Under the pieces are notes generated by a model. That model searched no databases. It had not been told where the DNA came from and was given only the letters and a program-made list of their open reading frames with translations. Below, piece by piece: positions 1 through 8,698 of a DNA stretch of 64,000 nt. The stretch is taken from positions 1 to 64,000 of the forward strand of contig NZ_JAHBGI010000011.1 in the NCBI RefSeq assembly GCF_018500185.1, read 5' to 3'. A program made the translations under genes and the position numbers. Positions within the stretch are counted from its first letter, which is position 1. The number at the start of each line of letters is the position of its first letter. Source of the DNA: Litoribacter ruber (GTDB lineage Bacteria; Bacteroidota; Bacteroidia; Cytophagales; Cyclobacteriaceae).

Positions 1-568
1 CCTTTGTCTTAAAATAATAACCATACGCATTCTCTGACTGTCTTTCGAGCTCAACATTGACATTCAAGAAAACCTGAGTCTGACCAAAAGGCTCACCAAA
101 TACGGGGTTTATAAATACCAGCTTTTCCTCTACCTCATAATGATATTCTTTAATTTTGGGCGCCGGCGCCACATCCTGCCAGGTGGACTGGTAGTGCGTT
201 CTGTCCTGAAGGATAAAATTCAATCTGTACCTTTCGTTTTCATCCAATTCAAATTCACCCACGGGCAGATAAGCTCCTACAAGGGAATCCAGGGCCAGGG
301 AAAATTCAAACTCGATATTTCGCCCCGCAGTTTCGGTTTCCACATACATCCGCCTGATCTCGGGCCTGTCGGTATAGCGGTTAAATGAGCCGGACTGAAA
401 GGCAGCAGGGTAGTATACCTTCACATAGGTCATGTTGGGGTCATTGGACACCCAGCCATCCACGGCTATTTTCCTTTCCTGCTCGGGCACATTGATGCGG
501 ATTTCGTCTATACAGGAAACCTGTAACAATACAACCAAAAAAATATAGATCTTCCCGTTTCTAAACAT
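1..568 (-). CDS. DUF4249-like lipoprotein, partial
   Basis: The gene runs off the left edge; 189 codons are visible. The N-terminus is a lipoprotein signal (MFRNGKIYIF, then a hydrophobic run) with a lipobox ending in Cys19 (LLQVSC). After it comes a stretch like the start of DUF4249 proteins: IRINVPEQERKIAVDGWVSN, a beta-rich region and a YLPVGEFELDENERYRLNF segment. DUF4249 proteins of Bacteroidota are usually outer-membrane lipoproteins encoded beside TonB-dependent receptors; the partner gene would lie beyond the left edge. The ATG at 568 is followed directly by the signal peptide. A terminator at about 600-627 separates it from the glycosyltransferase upstream. The family call rests on pattern recognition only. 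Confidence 0.7.
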   Translation of the reverse strand, partial: MFRNGKIYIFLVVLLQVSCIDEIRINVPEQERKIAVDGWVSNDPNMTYVKVYYPAAFQSGSFNRYTDRPEIRRMYVETETAGRNIEFEFSLALDSLVGAYLPVGEFELDENERYRLNFILQDRTHYQSTWQDVAPAPKIKEYHYEVEEKLVFINPVFGEPFGQTQVFLNVNVELERQSENAYGYYFKTK

Positions 569-599
569 TAACTAAAGATGGAGGAATTATGATTAAAAA

Positions 600-627
600 C
601 AAAAAAAACTCCCAGTTTCCCGGGAGC
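600..627 (-). terminator. Rho-independent terminator after the DUF1972-type glycosyltransferase
   Basis: Read on the minus strand, CTCCC and GGGAG pair around an 8-base loop (609-626), followed by eight T residues (608-601). It lies 27 bases after the stop of the glycosyltransferase and before the lipoprotein start. Confidence 0.7.
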
Positions 628-653
628 TTTCAATATTCAAGTTTATACGATAA

Positions 654-1832
654 TCATTTTTCCACCTGATCCACTTGGCTTACCTTTCGTGGGACAGTAA
701 CCCTTTTTCCTGATAGTCGCTGGAATACCTCCAAATACTTATCCGTCACGATTTCCCAATCATACTTTTCGGTAAGCCCATTGCGGGAGGTTTTTCTCAG
801 CTGCTCCATAGCGGCATGGGCTGATTCGGAGTTGGCTATGCATTCGGCCACGGCCAGTGTGTTTTTCTTAATAAACCAGCCATGCTCTCCATCCTGCAGC
901 ATCTCTCTATTAAACGGTGTATCTAGGGCCAAAATAGCACAACCAAAACCCAGCGCTTTAAGCATCGCAGGATTGGTGCCTCCATATTCATGGCCGTGTA
1001 TATAGGCATAACTGTTTTGGTACAGGGCAGCCAGATCCTCAGCATCCCTTACGTATCCGGTAAACAGCAGGCGCTTGTCATCAATGCTTTTTAACTTATC
1101 CACATAGTCATCCTGAAAGGGAACATCTCCCACAATGACCAGTTTGCGCTTGGAATTTGATTTAACAAAGCCCTCTATCAGCAGATCGGCATTATTATCA
1201 GGCACCAACCTGCCCACAATTAGAAAATACCCTTCCGGATATAAATTCCACTTTTCAATTCTATTGGGGTCGGCCATCAGCGAGGGATTTGCTCCATAGG
1301 CAATCACTTCCGATTGGGCGTTGAACATTTCCTTGTACACGCGCTGCATCTCATCGGAATCGTTGATTACTTGGTCATAAAGCTTGGTGGCCAGACGGCT
1401 GGCAAATTTGAAATACCTGGAGCCCAAGCCCTTCCATTTGGGTCTGAGCCACTCCAGACCGTCCACATTGATAGCAGTGGGTTTTCTAAAAATCCGTGAA
1501 ATCATCCCAAAGGGGCCATTTCCACTATTCACTACAAAAATCACATCCACATCGGTAAAACAGGCGTGCACCATGGAGAGAAAAGAATGGGTAAGCTGTG
1601 TGAGGCTCTTGGTCTCAATGGCCGGAAGATACTTAAGCTTGATGCCGTTCACCTCTTCTGGTTGCTCATCAAATAAAGCACTATGGCAATATACGGTCAC
1701 TTCCACCCCACGCTCCTGCAGCCTTTCCCCCAGCTCCTTCACCATGGTATCATAGCCCCCATACACATAAGGATACCCCTTGGCTCCCAATATGGCTACT
1801 TTCAACTTATCTTCTCCTGAAGTATTTGGCAT
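654..1832 (-). CDS. Glycosyltransferase, DUF1972/GT4 type
   Basis: 392 residues with GT-B architecture. The N-terminus carries KVAILGAKGYPYVYGGYDTM, the signature of the DUF1972 N-terminal domain found in rhamnosyltransferase-like enzymes of polysaccharide loci. The C-terminal half has the nucleotide-sugar site typical of GT4 (FLIVGRLVPDNN near residue 205 and EYGGTNPAMLKALGFGCAIL near 285). The enzyme probably adds a sugar from an NDP-sugar donor to a lipid-linked oligosaccharide on the cytoplasmic face. It lies on the same strand as the exopolysaccharide operon but 190 bases downstream, across a repeat, so it may have its own promoter. Donor and acceptor cannot be read from the sequence. 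Confidence 0.88.
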   Translation of the reverse strand: MPNTSGEDKLKVAILGAKGYPYVYGGYDTMVKELGERLQERGVEVTVYCHSALFDEQPEEVNGIKLKYLPAIETKSLTQLTHSFLSMVHACFTDVDVIFVVNSGNGPFGMISRIFRKPTAINVDGLEWLRPKWKGLGSRYFKFASRLATKLYDQVINDSDEMQRVYKEMFNAQSEVIAYGANPSLMADPNRIEKWNLYPEGYFLIVGRLVPDNNADLLIEGFVKSNSKRKLVIVGDVPFQDDYVDKLKSIDDKRLLFTGYVRDAEDLAALYQNSYAYIHGHEYGGTNPAMLKALGFGCAILALDTPFNREMLQDGEHGWFIKKNTLAVAECIANSESAHAAMEQLRKTSRNGLTEKYDWEIVTDKYLEVFQRLSGKRVTVPRKVSQVDQVEK

Positions 1833-1846
1833 ATTTCGTGATTTTT

Positions 1847-1871
1847 TTCGGTCTTCGGTCTCCTGTTTTCC
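1847..1871 (+). repeat. Intergenic CTTCGGTCTTC-type repeat
   Basis: TTCGGTCTTCGGTCTCCTG is a short tandem copy of a CTTCGGTCT unit, in the gap just upstream of the glycosyltransferase start. Related copies lie at about 25680, 26631, 37941, 43081 (inverted) and 47661. All are intergenic. Confidence 0.6.
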
Positions 1872-2022
1872 ACACTACAAAGTAAAGGCCTCAAATTCAA
1901 TTATTAACCACCTCACCGATTATTTTCTATAATTCAACCTAGAAAAACCCAATTTCAACGAAAAGCGTTCCAGGTGTCAATTCGTTTAATTAAGGGATGT
2001 AGATAATAGAAAAGTGTATTTT

Positions 2023-3213
2023 CTAGCTGGGGTGAGTCTCAGGTTTACGTTGCTGAAGCACCTGACCCAAATACGATTTTATTTCTTGATCAAACCTCTC
2101 TAAACCAAATAATGCTTTGGCCCTGTTTTGTGATTTCCGGCCCATTTCCTTTCTAAGCTCCTTGTCCTCAATCAGCCCAAATAAACATTTGGTTCCGGCT
2201 TTGACATCGGAAACTGTAATCAAATATCCATTAATGCCATCCTCTACCATTTCTGCAGCGCCACCCGAGCGTGTTGCCACAACAGGTAGTCCGGCTCCCA
2301 TGGCCTCTAAAATGACCGTGGGAAAGGAATCCGGCATGATGGAAGGCAGCACAAAGATATCGCTTATGTCTAGAATATCAGCAATATCGGAGCGGAAACC
2401 CAAATCGATCACATTATCCTCCATTTCGTGTTTCCGGATAAACTCTTTCATTTCATCCAAAATAAATTCATATCCTGGATAGGGGTCTCCGGCCATTAGA
2501 AAAACCACATCCTGCCTAGTTTTGAGAATCTCTTTGGCCATGTCCAAATAAAAAAATTGCCCTTTGCCAGGATTTACCCTGCCCACCATGGTCACCACAA
2601 TCTGGGAGGCTTTTATACCCAATCCAGCCTTTAAGTCCCATTCTGGTTTGTGAGTATCACGGATGGGAATCCCATTGTGGATAACTTTCACATTTCCCTG
2701 TACTCCAAAACTTTTCCAGTGATCAGAAACAGCTTTTGAAACCGCTAAAACATGATCAGAACTTTTCATTTGCCCAGCTAGGAACTTTACTAAAAAGGAT
2801 GGAGATGGGATAATTTCATGCACATGCCATACATGTGCAATACCTTTATTTCTTGCAAAAAATGCCCCCACCAACACCGCTAAAGTGTTGGTGTAAATCA
2901 AGCTAAAGCGGTTTTCCCTATGAAGTTTGTTCAAAAATCTATAGGCTGCAAAAAGCTTTAGTATGCGGTTGGCCAGGCCTAATGGGTTGAAATATTTTCT
3001 TCTTAAAACCCCAAGGTTCTGAATCTTCACCTTGACGCCTCGCTTTTCAAGTTCTACAGACAATTGGCCACGGTAGGGAAGCACCACTACTGGGTCTACG
3101 CCAATTTTCATGGCTGATTCTATCACAAACAGTAGAATCAATGATGATCCGTAGAGGTCTGCCGAGCCGTGAAGAAAAAGCACAGTTTTACCTTCAGTTG
3201 TTTTTTGAACCAT
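2023..3213 (-). CDS. Glycosyltransferase family 4 protein
   Basis: 396 residues, GT-B fold. The N-terminal domain starts KTVLFLHGSADLYGSSLILL. The C-terminal domain contains VVTMVGRVNPGKGQ near residue 205 and the donor-site block PDSFPTVILEAMGAGLPVVA with the spaced glutamates typical of retaining GT4 enzymes. It is likely a cytoplasmic sugar transferase in repeat-unit assembly. Its start overlaps the 3' end of the upstream glycosyltransferase by 20 bases, so the two are translationally coupled. It is the last gene of the contiguous exopolysaccharide operon. Confidence 0.9.
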   Translation of the reverse strand: MVQKTTEGKTVLFLHGSADLYGSSLILLFVIESAMKIGVDPVVVLPYRGQLSVELEKRGVKVKIQNLGVLRRKYFNPLGLANRILKLFAAYRFLNKLHRENRFSLIYTNTLAVLVGAFFARNKGIAHVWHVHEIIPSPSFLVKFLAGQMKSSDHVLAVSKAVSDHWKSFGVQGNVKVIHNGIPIRDTHKPEWDLKAGLGIKASQIVVTMVGRVNPGKGQFFYLDMAKEILKTRQDVVFLMAGDPYPGYEFILDEMKEFIRKHEMEDNVIDLGFRSDIADILDISDIFVLPSIMPDSFPTVILEAMGAGLPVVATRSGGAAEMVEDGINGYLITVSDVKAGTKCLFGLIEDKELRKEMGRKSQNRAKALFGLERFDQEIKSYLGQVLQQRKPETHPS

Positions 3214-4327
3214 TAGAGATCAATTGGTGGAAGGATTCATAAAAATTCTGGCGGGAGAAAACCTTGGTTCTTATTAAGCCTTTTTGTATCAGGTTTTCTC
3301 TTAATTGGGGCTCCAAATGCAGTTTTTCCATCTGTTTGGCAAAGTTATCCACATCTCCGATAGGGGAAACCAAGGCAGCTCCCCCGGCCACTTCGGCCAG
3401 CGCCGCCTGGTCTGAAATAAGTACAGGAATCTGATTGTGCATGGCTTCAATGACGGGAATCCCAAAACCTTCATTGGAGGATGGAAAAATATAGGCGAAA
3501 GCATTTCTGTAAAGGGACTTCACCTTTTTGTCGGGCAGAAAACCGGGTAGGACAACTTTTTCTTCAAGTCTATATTCCCTGATGGCACCCACCACAGCAG
3601 GATAATCATCTAGTGCAACACTTAAGCCCCTTTCACCTACCAAAACCAATTTCTTTTCGCCCGGATACTTTTGGTCAAACTTTGCAAAGGCTTTGACCAA
3701 AACAGTTAGATCCTTCCTTTTGTCAAAGCTTCCAATATGGAGAAAATACCCCTGAGCCCACACCTCTAATTCTTCCAAAATGCAGTCATCCGCTTGGTCT
3801 GGCAGTAATCTAGGGCACTGGTAAATCACCTCAATGGGGTGCTTGATTGGAGTAGCCTGCTCGATGGATGCTTTCGCATATCGGCTGGTAGTCACCACAG
3901 TGGTATTTTCCTTCAAACCCCAATAAATAGCCTTGAGGAAGTATTTACGCCAATGTGAATTGTAATTTTGGGGCATTTGCCAGAAAAAGGCATCATGAAC
4001 GACCACAATATTTGGCTTTGAATTGAGCGCTGGAGCTACAAAATCAAAGCAGATCAATTGATCTGCTTTATGGAATTTCAATTTGAGAGGTAGGACTAAC
4101 TGCTTGTAATAAAAGTAATAAAGATGGTAAAGCAGCTTTCTCCAATAAGGCACATCGCCTCGGAAAAAGGTTTGAGTTGATTGTTTCTCTGGATCATGTG
4201 AAAAAATATACTCGAAATCATCATAGGAATGCTCATTTACCGCCTCCACAAACTCCAGCATATAGGTTTTGATCCCTGTCAGTGCTGTATTAAGGTAAAA
4301 TAAATCTACATAAACCCGCTTTTTCAT
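3194..4327 (-). CDS. Glycosyltransferase family 4 protein
   Basis: 377 residues from MKKRVYVDLFYLNTALTGIK. The reading frame is open further upstream to 4582, but that extension lies wholly inside the polymerase gene and has no family character. The start at 4327 forms an ATGA overlap with the polymerase stop, so I chose it. GT4 features are FLHIGSFDKRKDLTVLVKAF, the donor-site region SSNEGFGIPVIEAMHNQIPV and a Rossmann-like C-terminal half. It probably acts on the cytoplasmic face in repeat-unit assembly. Confidence 0.9.
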   Translation of the reverse strand: MKKRVYVDLFYLNTALTGIKTYMLEFVEAVNEHSYDDFEYIFSHDPEKQSTQTFFRGDVPYWRKLLYHLYYFYYKQLVLPLKLKFHKADQLICFDFVAPALNSKPNIVVVHDAFFWQMPQNYNSHWRKYFLKAIYWGLKENTTVVTTSRYAKASIEQATPIKHPIEVIYQCPRLLPDQADDCILEELEVWAQGYFLHIGSFDKRKDLTVLVKAFAKFDQKYPGEKKLVLVGERGLSVALDDYPAVVGAIREYRLEEKVVLPGFLPDKKVKSLYRNAFAYIFPSSNEGFGIPVIEAMHNQIPVLISDQAALAEVAGGAALVSPIGDVDNFAKQMEKLHLEPQLRENLIQKGLIRTKVFSRQNFYESFHQLISNGSKNN

Positions 4328-5715
4328 GAAAGAGCAAGTTTTGGGTAAGCAATTTTCTGATAGGCCATCACACTGTGGCCGACCATCCACCAGCTGGTCC
4401 AGGCTACATAGGCATAAACTTCTGCATTTGCCGTGAATAGGGGAAGCAACATCCCGACTTTGACAGCTGCTGCCACAAAACCGATCCGGGCTACCATCAC
4501 GTTTTCGCTCTGCCTGAATACTCGCAGCGACACCCTCACGGCATAATAAAGCATCAAAATATAGAGTATCATTCCCAGCCATCCCAACTGCACCCCATAG
4601 ATGAGAAACTGGTTTTCTCCTCCAACCCTCAATTCTTCATCCACAGCTCCTACATTTCCACTCATACCTAAGCCTATGCCAAGAGGATGGGCTATCATGG
4701 AGTCAAGGGCCAACACCCATTCGATCACGTGCCCCACACTGGATGTGCTTTGAAAGGTAAGGGTGTCTACTACGAAATAGTAGAAGTCCTCGGAAGCAAA
4801 AAACAGCACATATATTACAAAGGCCACCAAGCCGGCAGCCCCTGTTAAAATTAATTTGTAAAGTTTGAAAACCAGGGCGATGAAAAATATCATCACAAAG
4901 AAGGCTAGAAACGCTGCCCTCGAAGCTGCAAATAACAGGCTGGCGAAAGAGGTAAACATCACGATTGTTGGCAGAAGCCAATCTTTTCGGTCAGATGTAA
5001 GAAAAAAGATCAATCCAGCAGAGAAACCCAGTAAGATCGAGCTCGCCAATTCAAGAGGGTCGGAGAAAAAGGAAGCCAAGCGCTTGGTAACCGCGGAAGT
5101 TTCAAAGGTCCAAGTCAGGCCAAAATGCCCCGAGGCCTCAATATCCTGTATATCCAGCATGTAGCGGGCGTATCCGGTGAGGGATTGCAAATGGGTATCA
5201 ATGGCCGTTTCAAATACATTGACAAAAAAGGCCGAAATGGCTATGAAGAAAACTATGGTAAAAAACTTTTTGTAATCCTCTTGGGAGAAATTGCAATTCC
5301 GCCCAATGAAATACACAATCCCAGGAATCAGCAGGTTTTTAAAATACAGGGCCCTATTGACAAAAGAGGCCTCGCCGAGGGGCAGGAGCATAAAAAGGAA
5401 GGAAAGCCCCACAAATGCCAAGAACAACTTGTCCACTATATGCAACCTCCATGGATAATCGTTCAGGTTTTTTTGATAGGCCACAAAGCCAACAAGCCCA
5501 AGCAAAACAATAATTTCCTTTTGAAACTGAAAGAAATTGACCGCTAGGGGTGAACCCGTTACCTGGTAAGTCAAGCTTAAAATGGTGGTGTAAAAAGGAA
5601 GAAACAGCATCAAGAAGAAAATAGCGTATTCGTATTTTCCTTTGAAGATCATCTGCTTCAAGGTAAACTGCATCAATACAGCCCAGGCAATGATTATGAT
5701 AAATAATGCAATCAA
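4324..5715 (-). CDS. O-antigen ligase/polymerase (Wzy-like) membrane protein
   Basis: 463 residues, mostly hydrophobic, with roughly ten to twelve predicted membrane spans and a larger hydrophilic loop in the C-terminal half (about residues 325-370) that contains HPLGIGLGMSGN. This topology and motif match the O-antigen ligase/polymerase superfamily (PF04932-like). In this operon it is the best candidate for polymerising exported repeat units at the periplasmic face. The start is a TTG whose last two bases overlap the TGA stop of the upstream GT2 gene (TTGA); a later ATG at codon 15 would cut into the first membrane span. Wzy proteins have low sequence identity, so the call rests on topology and context. 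Confidence 0.8.
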   Translation of the reverse strand: MIALFIIIIAWAVLMQFTLKQMIFKGKYEYAIFFLMLFLPFYTTILSLTYQVTGSPLAVNFFQFQKEIIVLLGLVGFVAYQKNLNDYPWRLHIVDKLFLAFVGLSFLFMLLPLGEASFVNRALYFKNLLIPGIVYFIGRNCNFSQEDYKKFFTIVFFIAISAFFVNVFETAIDTHLQSLTGYARYMLDIQDIEASGHFGLTWTFETSAVTKRLASFFSDPLELASSILLGFSAGLIFFLTSDRKDWLLPTIVMFTSFASLLFAASRAAFLAFFVMIFFIALVFKLYKLILTGAAGLVAFVIYVLFFASEDFYYFVVDTLTFQSTSSVGHVIEWVLALDSMIAHPLGIGLGMSGNVGAVDEELRVGGENQFLIYGVQLGWLGMILYILMLYYAVRVSLRVFRQSENVMVARIGFVAAAVKVGMLLPLFTANAEVYAYVAWTSWWMVGHSVMAYQKIAYPKLALS

Positions 5716-6629
5716 GGTTTTAAGGGAACGGGGCTATTGGGGTCCAACTTGTAACCATCGAGCAATCCTCTCCACACCGACTTAAATTTCTCCTTCCGGT
5801 TTCTCAACAGGAAATAGCCCATGTAGGCAAACATCTTGGCAGTTTGAAACGGAAAGGCAGAATATCGGCTAAACAAGTCTTGATGCTGCCGCATGAGGAA
5901 GATCTGATTTCGCACATTCAGGTAATGGGCTGCAGGGGATAGGAAACCCTCTTTTTGCTTGGTTTTGGACTTGGTAGATCCACTGGCTATATGATAAATT
6001 TTGCTTTCAGTCACCACACCAAGATCATAGCCGGCTTTCCTGATCCGGAAAGAATAATCCACATCCTCAAAGTAAGCGAAGTAGGAGGGAGTAAGCGCAC
6101 CGATTTTCTCCAACACTTCACCCCGGATCATCAAGGCACAGCCGGTGAGCCATTGGGTTTTGAAGACTCCCGATCCAATTGAGGAGGATGATATGGTAGA
6201 GGCTATAGTGGTAATAAAATCCCCTCCAGATTTCCATACCTTTTCCCGGTCGGGATGGTTAAATATTAAAGGCTGAACAGCACCCAACCGGCTGTCTGCT
6301 TCCATGGCCAAAACTAGTTTTTCCAAAAAGTCCGGCTCCAAAAAAGTATCGTTATTCAAAAGGAGCACATAATCATAGCCTTGGGCCTTGGCATAATCCA
6401 AGGCTATATTATTGCCCCCGGTAAAGCCCAAGTTATCCACATTTTGAAAATAAACAGCCTTAGGATACTCCTTTCGCAGCTTTTCTCCCGACCCATCGGT
6501 GGAACCGTTATCTACCAATAAGATATCCACATTGGAATAATGCTGCTGTTGCAGCTGCTCCATACATTGCCTGGAATAATCATAGGTGTTCCAATTGACA
6601 AGAATTATGGCAACTTTGGGGGAAATCAT
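5712..6629 (-). CDS. Glycosyltransferase family 2 (rhamnosyltransferase-like)
   Basis: 305 residues, GT-A fold. It begins with KVAIILVNWNTYDYSRQCM and has VDNGSTDGSG, the GT2 nucleotide-binding block, then LLNNDTFLEPDFL, the NDx metal-binding site near residue 94. The later YFAYFEDVDYSFRIRKAGYD matches the ED-x-D/QxxRW-like region of rhamnosyltransferase-type GT2 enzymes. It is an inverting enzyme that probably adds one sugar to the lipid-linked repeat unit. The ATG overlaps the stop of the methyltransferase upstream (ATGA). Confidence 0.92.
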   Translation of the reverse strand: MISPKVAIILVNWNTYDYSRQCMEQLQQQHYSNVDILLVDNGSTDGSGEKLRKEYPKAVYFQNVDNLGFTGGNNIALDYAKAQGYDYVLLLNNDTFLEPDFLEKLVLAMEADSRLGAVQPLIFNHPDREKVWKSGGDFITTIASTISSSSIGSGVFKTQWLTGCALMIRGEVLEKIGALTPSYFAYFEDVDYSFRIRKAGYDLGVVTESKIYHIASGSTKSKTKQKEGFLSPAAHYLNVRNQIFLMRQHQDLFSRYSAFPFQTAKMFAYMGYFLLRNRKEKFKSVWRGLLDGYKLDPNSPVPLKP

Positions 6630-7384
6630 CTAACCCTCTGAAATAAATAAATATTTCCCAAATGTCCTCCATGATCCGTCGGAAAAGTATGGACCTTATC
6701 AGCATATTTAGAAAATAATACACGAAGTTTTTCCTCCTTATAATAATTCATCTGCATAACTGGTTCTCTTTGAAACTTACCGTGCTTAATTAAATTGGTC
6801 AATTTGTTATAGAACCCAGAATGGACTTTCATAGAGAATTTTAAATAAGTCCAAAACTGAATATTATGTCCAAATGGAATTTGCAATTGAACATATCCTC
6901 CAATTTTAGCCTTTTGACATAGCTGATCTATTAAATCAAAACCTATCTGCTTTTCTATGTGCTGAATTACAATGTAGCTATTAACCAAATCGAACTGCCC
7001 AATTTCGGGAATTTGAAGCCCAGAATAAGCTATGAAGTTTATATTGTCGAGTTTTTGTTTTTGGGATAATATTTTAGCTTGATTCACCATCCCTTCAGAA
7101 ATATCCAAACCAATCACTTCCTTAGAGGTCCTTTTGGCAAAAGGCACGGCTAATCTTCCCACACCACAGCCAAAATCCAAAATATCCAATTCAGACAAGG
7201 AAGCATCAAAACATGTAGATATGCGTTCGATTGTTTCATCAACATATTCCACTCCCGAAGAATAAAATTCTTCTAAAGCTTTTTCTGTTAGATTTTGGAC
7301 TTTAAATTTTTCACTTGATAAAACCCCGAAAAAAGGATCCGAATCACCATATGTATTCCAATCCTGAAAAGATTTAAACTTCAT
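6626..7384 (-). CDS. Class I SAM-dependent methyltransferase
   Basis: 252 residues from MKFKSFQDWNTYGDSDPFFG; an in-frame TTG directly before the ATG is possible but less likely. Motif I is clear (LDILDFGCGVGRLAVPFAKR), followed by the acidic strand-2 residue (VIGLDISEGMVNQAK) and a motif IV-like LVNSYIVIQHI. It probably methylates a sugar or sugar derivative of the repeat unit; the substrate is not visible. The ATG overlaps the flippase stop as TGATG. Base composition is clearly more AT-rich than the genes at 8-12 kb. Confidence 0.85.
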   Translation of the reverse strand: MKFKSFQDWNTYGDSDPFFGVLSSEKFKVQNLTEKALEEFYSSGVEYVDETIERISTCFDASLSELDILDFGCGVGRLAVPFAKRTSKEVIGLDISEGMVNQAKILSQKQKLDNINFIAYSGLQIPEIGQFDLVNSYIVIQHIEKQIGFDLIDQLCQKAKIGGYVQLQIPFGHNIQFWTYLKFSMKVHSGFYNKLTNLIKHGKFQREPVMQMNYYKEEKLRVLFSKYADKVHTFPTDHGGHLGNIYLFQRVR

Positions 7385-8691
7385 CAAAATGAGGGCATTA
7401 AGGATTTGTAAAACTTCTTGACCATACTGCGATTTGCCTCAAACAATAAAATGAGACTGACTACAAATGCTATCGTTTCAGTACTTAGCAATGCTATGCA
7501 CAGTCCAATTGCACCATATAAATGGGTTAAAAAAATTGAAGAGCAAAGCATATATATACACACTAAATAGCTTGACTTGAAGAAGAGTTTCTTTTGGTCT
7601 GTTATCAACATAAATAGGCTGTTTACAATATTAAAACAGGCAAGTAATGGAACAAATGCCAATAATTCAAGGTATGCAACTGCATTGGGCAGCTCACTTT
7701 TGGATAGAATCTTAATGATAAAAGGAGCATTTAATGAAAAAACTATTGATAAAACAAGCCCTCCAACTAAAGCTAAAAAATAAATTTTCCTTACAAAGAT
7801 TATAACCTTGTCCTCTCCTTGTTGCATCAGTCTCGATGCATTCGGATAAATAGCTTGTATAACTAATGCTGGAAAAATCCTTAAGACCATCGTCACTCTT
7901 TCCGCCAAACTGAAATTTCCTAAAATCTCAGCAGAGGCAAAAAAAGATAGGACAATTAACCCTCCATTTATAGCTATATGGGAGACAAAATTTGAAAGAA
8001 ACAACAAAAGATTGTTTCTTATGGATTTATATATCTGACGGAAATCCGGCTTGTAAAATCTGATCTGCATCTGAAAGTGGATATACAGGAGCAAGAGGAT
8101 ATTGATCGAGAAGGCCGAGATACCCAGCAGAAAATTTACCCATTTGGCTTGGACCGGATTGTGGATAAACAATACGATGCCCATCAAATAAAGTAGCTTG
8201 CTGAAGACGTTGGAGATGGAAATCAGCTTCATTTTCTCCATGCCTTGGAAAAACCATAGGGGCAAGGTCGCCTCGGAGAAAAGCAGCATCACCGAAAACG
8301 CCAAGATCACCTGGTACTCTTTGAAGAGGCCAAAACCGAAGATGCTGATCAACAGCACCACGGTGGCAAGGGTGGCTAAGAAAACTTTGCTGAAAATGAT
8401 GTTGCTGACAGAGTGGGAGAGGGCCAGCTTGTTTTTTTGGTTGATCGCCACTTCCCTAGGGCCGCTGAGGTTATAGCCAAACCCCACCCAAATATTCGCT
8501 AAAATAATTACCGAAAGGGCCAGGTTGACCAAACCAAATTGATCCACGCCAATGGAGGTGATCAATAGGGGCATGGAAATGAGGGAAATCAGAACATTGG
8601 AGGACTGTATGACAGCCAGAAAAATAAAGTTCTGAAAAGATTTGTGCTTTATCCAATGGATAAAGGGCAATGAGGAAAGCTTTTCTATCAT
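7384..8691 (-). CDS. Wzx-like oligosaccharide flippase
   Basis: 435 residues with about twelve predicted membrane spans and few charged loops. The N-terminal region (residues 20-60: FLAVIQSSNVLISLISMPLL then ITSIGVDQFGLVNLALSVII) is typical of the polysaccharide biosynthesis/MOP superfamily. The protein should move undecaprenyl-linked repeat units across the inner membrane. Composition changes within the gene: the 5' part (about 8040-8691) is near 48% GC, the 3' part (7384 to about 8030) near 33%, as hand counts of several 60-base lines show. It starts 7 bases after the chain-length determinant gene. Confidence 0.88.
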   Translation of the reverse strand: MIEKLSSLPFIHWIKHKSFQNFIFLAVIQSSNVLISLISMPLLITSIGVDQFGLVNLALSVIILANIWVGFGYNLSGPREVAINQKNKLALSHSVSNIIFSKVFLATLATVVLLISIFGFGLFKEYQVILAFSVMLLFSEATLPLWFFQGMEKMKLISISNVFSKLLYLMGIVLFIHNPVQAKWVNFLLGISAFSINILLLLYIHFQMQIRFYKPDFRQIYKSIRNNLLLFLSNFVSHIAINGGLIVLSFFASAEILGNFSLAERVTMVLRIFPALVIQAIYPNASRLMQQGEDKVIIFVRKIYFLALVGGLVLSIVFSLNAPFIIKILSKSELPNAVAYLELLAFVPLLACFNIVNSLFMLITDQKKLFFKSSYLVCIYMLCSSIFLTHLYGAIGLCIALLSTETIAFVVSLILLFEANRSMVKKFYKSLMPSF

Positions 8692-8698
8692 CGGACCT

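Noticed and set aside
2007-2025. TAGAAAA/TTTTCTA hairpin at the stop of the GT4 gene
   Set aside because: It lacks a following T run and overlaps the stop codon, so it does not make a convincing terminator.
4328-4582. Possible longer N-terminus of the GT4 gene at 3194
   Set aside because: It lies inside the polymerase gene in another frame; the ATGA overlap start at 4327 is the natural one.
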